DNA from: Sulfurimonas marina
GTDB lineage: Bacteria; Campylobacterota; Campylobacteria; Campylobacterales; Sulfurimonadaceae
Reading direction: 5' to 3'
Assembly (NCBI RefSeq): GCF_014905095.1
Contig: NZ_CP041165.1
Location: forward strand, 558,001 to 622,000
Length of the DNA: 64,000 nucleotides
The stretch's first letter is position 1. Each line of letters begins with the position of its first letter. Below the pieces are notes generated by a model. It worked only from the letters and a program-made list of their open reading frames with translations, was not told the origin of the DNA and made no database searches. This document shows, in pieces, positions 57,949 to 64,000 of the stretch. Both the position numbers and the translations under genes were made by a program.

Positions 57949-58686
57949 GTTAAATTCATAGAGTTTGATATACTTGTAAAAGTTAGTTACCATGTGAGAG
58001 TAAGCGATAATAAGTCCTACATATCCGTCACGGAAACCTTGCTTAAAAATATAAGTTTTTATAAAAGAATAGGCTCCATTGAAAAATGCTTTTGCTGGAG
58101 ATGATGATTTTTTTCCTGCATTATTTTTTGCAAATAGAGTTGAATATGTATTTGCTTTGTTAACAAATTGTTCGATCGACTGGTAACTGTAATGTTCAAC
58201 ATTTCCATCTAAAAGTTCAATATTAAAACCATCAGTTATGATATCTTCGTGTACATCGTTGGAATTGTAAGAAGTTTTTGTTTTATTATAGAGTCTTTTA
58301 ATTTTTTGATTGTTCCATCCACAGTATTTCACTTGGATATCTTTGTAAAAAGCTTTGAAATTAAGTTGATAGACTGTATTTTGATTTAGCTCTTTATATT
58401 GAAGTGTTTGAAAGAGTTGTTCATCTACCACTTCGTCGCTGTCAATTATTAGGATCCACTCATTTTTTGCAAAAGAGGCTGCTTGGTTTTTAGTCCAGCC
58501 GAAACCTTTAAATTTCCCTTCAATAAGATTTACATTTGAAAAATTTTTTACAATCTCCATTGTTTGATCAGATGAACCGTTATCATAAACTACGACATCT
58601 TCAAAATTTTCAAGACTTTTAAGAGTTTTTTCTATTGTAACTTCGTTGTTTTTTGCAAGAACGACTACAGATATATTACCAATCAA
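57928..58686 (-). CDS. Glycosyltransferase family 2 (WaaE/LgtF-like)
   Basis: The 252-residue protein begins ISVVVLAKNNEVTIEKTL and has VYDNGSSDQTMEIV and the metal-binding IIDSDEVVDE. The segment GFGWTKNQAA and the downstream CGWNNQKIKRLYNK match the type that adds glucose to the first core heptose. It overlaps the kinase gene upstream by 11 bases and thus is co-expressed with it. The exact acceptor is inferred. Confidence 0.9.
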   Translation of the reverse strand: MIGNISVVVLAKNNEVTIEKTLKSLENFEDVVVYDNGSSDQTMEIVKNFSNVNLIEGKFKGFGWTKNQAASFAKNEWILIIDSDEVVDEQLFQTLQYKELNQNTVYQLNFKAFYKDIQVKYCGWNNQKIKRLYNKTKTSYNSNDVHEDIITDGFNIELLDGNVEHYSYQSIEQFVNKANTYSTLFAKNNAGKKSSSPAKAFFNGAYSFIKTYIFKQGFRDGYVGLIIAYSHMVTNFYKYIKLYEFNKELKRD

Positions 58687-59416
58687 TCTCTTTTCCTTTT
58701 AGGCGTTTTTTGAAATTTTTGATCTTTTTGTTTTTGAGTGAATAGTGACAAATTAAATCGACAAATTTTTTATCGGCAGAAAAATGTTTAATATACTCAT
58801 CACCTATTATTCGTAAGTCCTCATCTATTGCCCATAATTTTGCAAAGCTTTTAGCACGATCGGAAGTTGAAAATTTAAAGAATTTCATACGATTGATATC
58901 GACAATTTTAAACTCATAAGTGTCATTATTTTTCTTGATCAAAATATTCCCGGGAGAATAATCATCATGAAATATACCGGCTTCATGAAGTTGAAAGCTA
59001 AAAAGTCCGAAAGCTCTTAAAATAGCTTCTCGATCTTCAAAATTTCGATCAAGAAGAGGCTCTCTGATAGTAAAGTCATAAGAGAATTTTTCACTGATGA
59101 AGTAACTCTCTTTTAGAAGTTTTGTAGAATAAAACTCTATATATCCTATAGGAGTTGGTGTAAAGTCTCCAATTTTAAGAGCATACTCATAAGATTTTTT
59201 TGCTTTAGAGTCTCGAAAAAAAGAGTAGACAATACGATTGATAAAGTTTGGTACCTTGAAAGATTTAACGATTGTATCAATACCGTCATAAGCAATTATT
59301 TTTAATTCATTTCTTGCTTTATGAATAGTGTTGTGATTGTCATAAAAATAGCTTTTTATATTTAATAAAAAATCTTCTAACTTATCCTTATACAAAGGAT
59401 TTATTTCGTATTTCAT
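58676..59416 (-). CDS. Lipopolysaccharide core kinase (WaaP/KdkA-like)
   Basis: The 246-residue protein shows a kinase-like catalytic loop, GIFHDDYSPGNILIKK, and a metal-binding VDINRMKF where protein kinases have DFG. The conserved Lys region lies around DTIVKSFKVPNF. WaaP-type kinases phosphorylate heptose in the inner core, and others act on Kdo. Its neighbours are core glycosyltransferases, which supports such a role. Confidence 0.85.
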   Translation of the reverse strand: MKYEINPLYKDKLEDFLLNIKSYFYDNHNTIHKARNELKIIAYDGIDTIVKSFKVPNFINRIVYSFFRDSKAKKSYEYALKIGDFTPTPIGYIEFYSTKLLKESYFISEKFSYDFTIREPLLDRNFEDREAILRAFGLFSFQLHEAGIFHDDYSPGNILIKKNNDTYEFKIVDINRMKFFKFSTSDRAKSFAKLWAIDEDLRIIGDEYIKHFSADKKFVDLICHYSLKNKKIKNFKKRLKGKEIDW

Positions 59417-59475
59417 TTATCTCTCATAATAGGTTTTGTATAATTTGGTTGAATTATATAAAAAAAGGGATTATA

Positions 59476-60498
59476 TTGAAGTTAAATTTTCGTAGAGGGA
59501 GTGCTTTTGCATCTAAAAAAGCACATAAGTATTTAGAAACGATTACTCCAAAGGATGTAGAAAAAATTACTGTGATCCGTCATGCAGCAATCGGTGATTT
59601 TATGAATATACGCCCTTTCTTAATAGAACTTCGCAAGTTTTTCCCAAATGCAAAGATAACGTTGAGTGTAGTTAGACATTATATGTATGGTATTCCAGAA
59701 GATTTGATAGATGATGTACATGTAATAACAAGATATAAAGAGGATGGGACTAAGACAGGACTATTTCAGAGAATCAAAGAAGCAAAGACATTAGCTGAAC
59801 AAGATATCATTTTCGATTTAACAGATAGTACTTTGAGCCTTTTCATTGTAGCTCTGGCAAATGCAAAACTAAAAATAGGATATCCTTACAGAGCACTTCG
59901 CAGAGCTTTTTTTGATATTGCAACACTTAGAAGTGATTTTGTGGTTGAAGCACAGTCTATTATGCATATGTTGAATATTTTAGGTGCTAAAACAAGGTTT
60001 CCATTAGTTTACGGTAATGAGAAAAGATATCCAAAAAAGGATCTTAAACAAATTGTTTATTTTGCAGGTGCATCGACGGAAAAGAAGTGTTGGGAAAAAG
60101 AGAAGTTTAGAAGTTTGATAGATAAAATTTCAGATGATTTTCCTGAGTATAATCATATTGTCTTACAAGGAATAGGGGAGAATGAAAAGTTCTTAGAAAT
60201 TTATAAACCTTTATCTCACAAAGAGAATGTTTTACTGCAAGAAAAAATGCCTATTGAAGAAGCTATGAAGTTTATCTCTAAAAGCAGATGTTTAGTTTCA
60301 AATGATACTGGTGTTAGAAATATGGGGATAGCATTAGAAACTCCTACAATTGGGATTTTCTTTCAAATACCTCCATTTCGTTATTGGCCGCGTGAAGATA
60401 AACATGATTGTGTGTTTAACATAGAGTATACATCTCCTGACGTTGAAGATGTATATATTGCAACAAAAGAGATGATTGAGAAGTTATATGAAAAATGA
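59476..60498 (+). CDS. Glycosyltransferase family 9
   Basis: I place the start at TTG 59476, with GGGA six bases upstream and a TATAAT at 59439-59444; an earlier in-frame TTG at 59449 would lie at the transcription start. The 340-residue protein has VIRHAAIGDFMNIRPFL near the N-terminus and CLVSNDTGVRNMGIALE near the end, both of GT9 type. VYFAGASTEKKCWEKEKF is the central nucleotide-binding part. It overlaps the next gene by 11 bases. Confidence 0.87.
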   Translation: MKLNFRRGSAFASKKAHKYLETITPKDVEKITVIRHAAIGDFMNIRPFLIELRKFFPNAKITLSVVRHYMYGIPEDLIDDVHVITRYKEDGTKTGLFQRIKEAKTLAEQDIIFDLTDSTLSLFIVALANAKLKIGYPYRALRRAFFDIATLRSDFVVEAQSIMHMLNILGAKTRFPLVYGNEKRYPKKDLKQIVYFAGASTEKKCWEKEKFRSLIDKISDDFPEYNHIVLQGIGENEKFLEIYKPLSHKENVLLQEKMPIEEAMKFISKSRCLVSNDTGVRNMGIALETPTIGIFFQIPPFRYWPREDKHDCVFNIEYTSPDVEDVYIATKEMIEKLYEK

Positions 60499-61570
60499 AA
60501 ACATTCTAGAACTTTGTTTGGCCCCTGGGCTTGGTGGACTAGAAATGTTTGTTGCAAGTTGTTATAACAACTTTTCAAAACAAACTTCTTGTAAAGTTGT
60601 AATAGCAGCAAATTCAAAGTTAGATAGTTTTTTGGATATTTCTGATAAGTTCTATATTAAAAGAAGCAAATTTTTTCCTATATTTCCAGCTTTAAAATTA
60701 GCAAAATACATTGATCAAAACGAAATAGATATCATCCATTTTCATTGGACAAAAGATATTATTACCGCAGTATTGGCAAAAGTTTTGAGTAAACGTAAAC
60801 CAAAACTTGTACAAAGCCGTCATATGGGGATGACACGTTTTAAGGATGATTTTTACCATAAATGGCTATATAAAAACATTAACATGATGCATGCCGTGAC
60901 CAATGAAGTAAAAGGGCAGTTAGAAAAATTTATACCTGAAGATGTCAGACCTAAGTTGGAAATGGTGTATCTCGGCACCGAGGTTAAAGATATTGATCAA
61001 ACTATAGTTGAAGAGCTTCGTAAAAAATATAATTTAACGGATCAATTTGTTGTGGGAATTGTAGGGCGTATGCAAGAGGAAAAAGGGCAACATAAAGTGA
61101 TCGAAGCAGTTGCCAAACTCAAAGACTTAAATATAAAAGCATTTATAGTTGGTTCTGCGATGTATGATGAATACCTTCACAAACTCGAGCAAATGATCAA
61201 AGAGTTTGGTTTGGAGGATAAAGTTGTTTTGACAGGTTTTACAAAACAAGTAAACGAATATATGCAGTTGTTTGATGTAAACGTTTTAGCAACAGAACAT
61301 GAAACTTTCGGGCTTGTTGTCATTGAAGCGATGGCAAATAAAATTCCTATGATCGCAACAGCAAAAGGCGGGCCTTTGGAGATCATAGATGATGGGAAAG
61401 ATGGATTATTATTTGATGGAACGAGTGATAACTTGGCTCAAAAAATAGAACTGCTATATAATAATAAAGAGCTGGTCCAAACTATTGCTCAAGCAGGGTA
61501 TGAAAAAGTTATGAAAAAATTTAATATGTCTAGACAGATGAAAAAGTTATATGAAGTGCTAGTGCAATAG
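60488..61570 (+). CDS. Glycosyltransferase family 4
   Basis: The start is ATG 60488 (360 residues). The N-terminal domain has APGLGGLEMFVASCYNNF, and the C-terminal domain has VGIVGRMQEEKGQHKVIEAV and EHETFGLVVIEAMANKIPMI with the EX7E motif. It is a retaining GT-B enzyme acting on nucleotide sugars in LPS or other surface glycan assembly. The specific sugar is not readable. Confidence 0.92.
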   Translation: MKNENILELCLAPGLGGLEMFVASCYNNFSKQTSCKVVIAANSKLDSFLDISDKFYIKRSKFFPIFPALKLAKYIDQNEIDIIHFHWTKDIITAVLAKVLSKRKPKLVQSRHMGMTRFKDDFYHKWLYKNINMMHAVTNEVKGQLEKFIPEDVRPKLEMVYLGTEVKDIDQTIVEELRKKYNLTDQFVVGIVGRMQEEKGQHKVIEAVAKLKDLNIKAFIVGSAMYDEYLHKLEQMIKEFGLEDKVVLTGFTKQVNEYMQLFDVNVLATEHETFGLVVIEAMANKIPMIATAKGGPLEIIDDGKDGLLFDGTSDNLAQKIELLYNNKELVQTIAQAGYEKVMKKFNMSRQMKKLYEVLVQ

Positions 61571-61627
61571 ATTTAGTTTATACAAAAAGATATAATTACA
61601 AGAGAGATAGAAAATGGAAAGAATAAA

Positions 61628-62815
61628 ATGAATTTTTTAGAGTTAATTGGACGAAAAAAGGAACTGTTTTTAAGTGATATTGAAAGAAGTGAAGAAGAAT
61701 TAAGTACAATAGTGTCAGCATCTTCTTTCCTTGTAATAGGTGGGGCTGGTTCGATAGGCCAAGCTGTTACAAAAGAGATTTTTAAGCGTAATCCTAAAAA
61801 ATTACATGTGGTAGATATTTCCGAAAATAATATGGTTGAATTAGTAAGAGACATTAGAAGTAGTTTTGGATATATAGATGGAGATTTTGCTACTTTTGCA
61901 CTAGATATTGGAAGTCGAGAATATGATGCTTTTATTAAAAATGATGGTCAATATGATTATGTTTTAAACTTATCAGCTTTAAAACACGTAAGAAGTGAAA
62001 AAGATCCATTTACTCTTATGCGTATGATTGAAACTAATATTTTTAATACAGATAAAACACTTCAACAGTCAATTGAACATGGAACAAAAAAGTATTTTTG
62101 TGTAAGTACAGATAAAGCTGCAAATCCTGTAAATATGATGGGTGCTAGTAAAAGAATTATGGAAATGTTTGTGATGAGAAAATCAAAACAAATAGATGTT
62201 TCAATGGCTCGTTTTGCAAACGTGGCTTTTAGTGATGGCTCACTTTTACATGGTTTTAATCAAAGAATACAAAAACAACAACCTATAGTAGCTCCAAGTG
62301 ATATTAAACGATATTTTGTAACACCTCAAGAAAGTGGTGAACTTTGTTTAATGAGCTGTATTTTTGGAGATAATAGAGATATTTTTTTCCCAAAATTAAG
62401 TGAAAACCTGCATCTGATAACTTTTTCTGATATTGCTATAAAATATTTAGAAGATTTAGGTTATGAACCTTATTTGTGCAAAAATGAAGACGAAGCGAGA
62501 GAATTAGCAAAAACATTGCCTAAACAAGGTAAATGGCCTTGTTTATTCACAGCAAGTGATACTACTGGCGAAAAAGATTTTGAAGAGTTTTTTACAGACA
62601 AAGAGATCTTAGATATGGATAAGTTTGAAAATCTTGGAATTATTAAAAATGAAGCTATTTATGATGAAGAGAAACTAAATAGCTTTAAAGAAGTAATTAA
62701 TCAATTTAGACTGAATCTTTCATGGTCTAAAAATGATATTGTTAAAGAGTTTTTTAAACTAATTCCAGATTTTGGACATAAAGAAACAGGTAAATATTTA
62801 GATGGGAAAATGTAG
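61628..62815 (+). CDS. Nucleotide-sugar 4,6-dehydratase/epimerase (CapD/FlaA1-like)
   Basis: The 395-residue protein has the NAD-binding LVIGGAGSIGQAVTKEI, the LSALKHVRSEKDPF and the catalytic VSTDKAANPVNMMGASKR, as in UDP-GlcNAc dehydratases. It is longer than PseB (about 330) and has no membrane domain as in the long FlaA1 homologues; an additional C-terminal part lies after residue 290. It probably makes a 4-keto sugar for a surface glycan. The next gene starts right after its stop. Confidence 0.87.
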   Translation: MNFLELIGRKKELFLSDIERSEEELSTIVSASSFLVIGGAGSIGQAVTKEIFKRNPKKLHVVDISENNMVELVRDIRSSFGYIDGDFATFALDIGSREYDAFIKNDGQYDYVLNLSALKHVRSEKDPFTLMRMIETNIFNTDKTLQQSIEHGTKKYFCVSTDKAANPVNMMGASKRIMEMFVMRKSKQIDVSMARFANVAFSDGSLLHGFNQRIQKQQPIVAPSDIKRYFVTPQESGELCLMSCIFGDNRDIFFPKLSENLHLITFSDIAIKYLEDLGYEPYLCKNEDEARELAKTLPKQGKWPCLFTASDTTGEKDFEEFFTDKEILDMDKFENLGIIKNEAIYDEEKLNSFKEVINQFRLNLSWSKNDIVKEFFKLIPDFGHKETGKYLDGKM

Positions 62816-63691
62816 ATGAAAGGGATTATATTAGCAGGCGGAAGTGGTACAAGATTATATCCTATAACAAGAAGTATAAGTAAGCAGTTACTTCCAATAT
62901 ATGATAAGCCGATGATATATTATCCTCTTTCAGTACTTATGTTAGCTGGTATCAAAGAGATACTTATCATATCAACTCCTGAAGACTTACCTAAATTTGA
63001 AGAACTTCTTGGAGATGGTGATGACTGGGGTGTAAAGTTAGAGTATAAAGTTCAAGCATCACCTGATGGACTTGCTCAAGCATTTATTTTGGGTGAAGAG
63101 TTTATAGGTGATGACAATGTTTGCTTGATACTTGGTGATAATATTTTTTACGGAAGTGGATTAATTACTATGGTGCAAAAAGCTGCATCTTTAAAAGAAG
63201 GTGCTATTATATTTGGATATCAAGTTAAAGATCCTGAAAGATTTGGTGTAGTAGAGTTTGATAATAATAAAAGTGCCATAAGTATAGAGGAAAAACCCAA
63301 AAATCCTAAATCAAACTTTGCAGTTACAGGATTGTACTTTTACGATAATGATGTAGTGAAAATAGCAAAAAATGTAAAACCATCTCATCGAGGAGAATTA
63401 GAGATTACAACGGTAAATCAAGAGTACCTTAATAGAAAAAAGTTAAAGGTTGAACTTCTAGGTCGAGGATTTGCATGGCTAGATACTGGAACTCATGATA
63501 GTCTTATAGAAGCTGGACAATTTGTACAAACGATAGAACATAGACAGGGATATAAAATAGCTTGTTTAGAAGAAATTGCTTATAATAATGGATGGATAGA
63601 TAAAGATAAAATTCTTGAAATTGCAAAGCCGTTATCTAAAAATGGATATGGTCAATATCTTTATGACCTTGTAAAGGAAAATGATGTTTAG
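62816..63691 (+). CDS. rmlA: Glucose-1-phosphate thymidylyltransferase
   Basis: RmlA makes dTDP-glucose, the first step to dTDP-rhamnose and other deoxysugars. The 291 residues start with [20 protein letters not shown] and [18 protein letters not shown], and show [10 protein letters not shown] and [13 protein letters not shown], all diagnostic. It abuts the previous gene and overlaps rmlB by about 8-11 bases. Confidence 0.97.
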   Translation: MKGIILAGGSGTRLYPITRSISKQLLPIYDKPMIYYPLSVLMLAGIKEILIISTPEDLPKFEELLGDGDDWGVKLEYKVQASPDGLAQAFILGEEFIGDDNVCLILGDNIFYGSGLITMVQKAASLKEGAIIFGYQVKDPERFGVVEFDNNKSAISIEEKPKNPKSNFAVTGLYFYDNDVVKIAKNVKPSHRGELEITTVNQEYLNRKKLKVELLGRGFAWLDTGTHDSLIEAGQFVQTIEHRQGYKIACLEEIAYNNGWIDKDKILEIAKPLSKNGYGQYLYDLVKENDV

Positions 63692-64000
63692 TAACAATAA
63701 TAAAACAATTTTACTAACAGGATGTGCCGGCTTTATCGGCTCAAACTTTATACCTTACTTTTTAGAAAAATATCCGGATTACAATTTAATCAACCTAGAT
63801 CTCTTAACATATGCAGGAAACTTGGAAAACCTGGAAGAGTGTGAAGAGAATCCTAGATATAAGTTTATAAAAGGAGATATCTGCAACCGTGAACTTGTAG
63901 AATTCATATTTTCTGAATATGATATTCAAGGTGTTATCCACTTTGCAGCAGAATCTCATGTTGACAACTCCATTAAAAACCCCGGAGTGTTTGTAGAGAC
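63681..64000 (+). CDS. rmlB: dTDP-glucose 4,6-dehydratase, partial (C-terminus beyond window)
   Basis: About 106 residues are visible. ATGs at 63681 and 63684 follow AAAGGA, with the second better spaced. The N-terminal segment has [32 protein letters not shown] and [12 protein letters not shown], as in RmlB; the first Gly-rich loop reads GCAGFIG. It overlaps the end of rmlA, as usual for an rml operon. The active-site Tyr/Lys lies outside the window. Confidence 0.94.
   Translation, partial: MMFSNNNKTILLTGCAGFIGSNFIPYFLEKYPDYNLINLDLLTYAGNLENLEECEENPRYKFIKGDICNRELVEFIFSEYDIQGVIHFAAESHVDNSIKNPGVFVE

Overview
The window looks like a chromosomal piece of a chemolithoautotrophic Campylobacterota bacterium, most like Sulfurimonas or a close relative. 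The indicators are ATP-citrate lyase in the order aclB-aclA (reductive TCA cycle), the cbpA-hspR pair, a CZB-type soluble chemoreceptor, split flagellar genes with a FlgJ that has only the rod-binding domain, CcoI/CcoS for a cbb3 oxidase, and AT-rich codon use with many TTG starts. The genus is inferred from content; no comparison was run.

Layout. 1-5130: the edge of what is probably a nitrogen-fixation neighbourhood. It has a NifX-type cofactor protein (cut by the window edge) and two tandem 2[4Fe-4S] ferredoxins on the minus strand. Divergently there is a chain of small genes (Tpx-like, ankyrin, GNAT, helical protein) ending in a MoxR ATPase/VWA pair. 5206-8625: a six-PAS, GAF, HD-GYP protein. 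8718-10078: a two-gene minus-strand cassette of a nucleotidyltransferase-fold protein and an unknown partner, the best candidate for an undescribed system. 10245-13096: a second MoxR/VWA operon with an extra third gene. 13110-14923: a MarR regulator with two operator-like palindromes, YceI and pirin. 14975-17140: a tandem SagB-type nitroreductase between two unknown genes. 17305-23258: purH, chemoreceptor, SprT-like protease, cbpA-hspR with a clear HAIR operator, and murA.

23404-26246 is a run of small, poorly known genes (one a degenerate DnaQ-like exonuclease) ending in rsmD. 26284-30246 is flagellar (flgI, rod-binding flgJ, flgM, flgN-like, flgK). 30252-37519 holds an orphan ABC permease, an AI-2E family protein, putA, a glutamine amidotransferase and a GT39-like membrane protein. 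37610-40759 is aclBA. After a lone pseudopilin comes a complete rRNA operon (16S, tRNA-Ala only, 23S, 5S) with long processing stems. From 47000 to the end is surface-polysaccharide synthesis. The full ADP-L-glycero-D-manno-heptose pathway (gmhA, gmhB, hldE, hldD) is present, interrupted by a half-length asparaginase, ccoI, ccoS and a small cytochrome c. Then come waaF, other glycosyltransferases, a WaaP-like kinase, a nucleotide-sugar dehydratase, rmlA and the start of rmlB.

How the parts connect: aclBA supplies acetyl-CoA for autotrophy; PutA links proline to glutamate; CcoI/CcoS mature the terminal oxidase; the heptose genes feed the LPS core glycosyltransferases next to them; FlgM/FlgN/FlgK and the chemoreceptor serve motility. 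Family assignments are by recognition of motifs in the translated sequence, without database searches.
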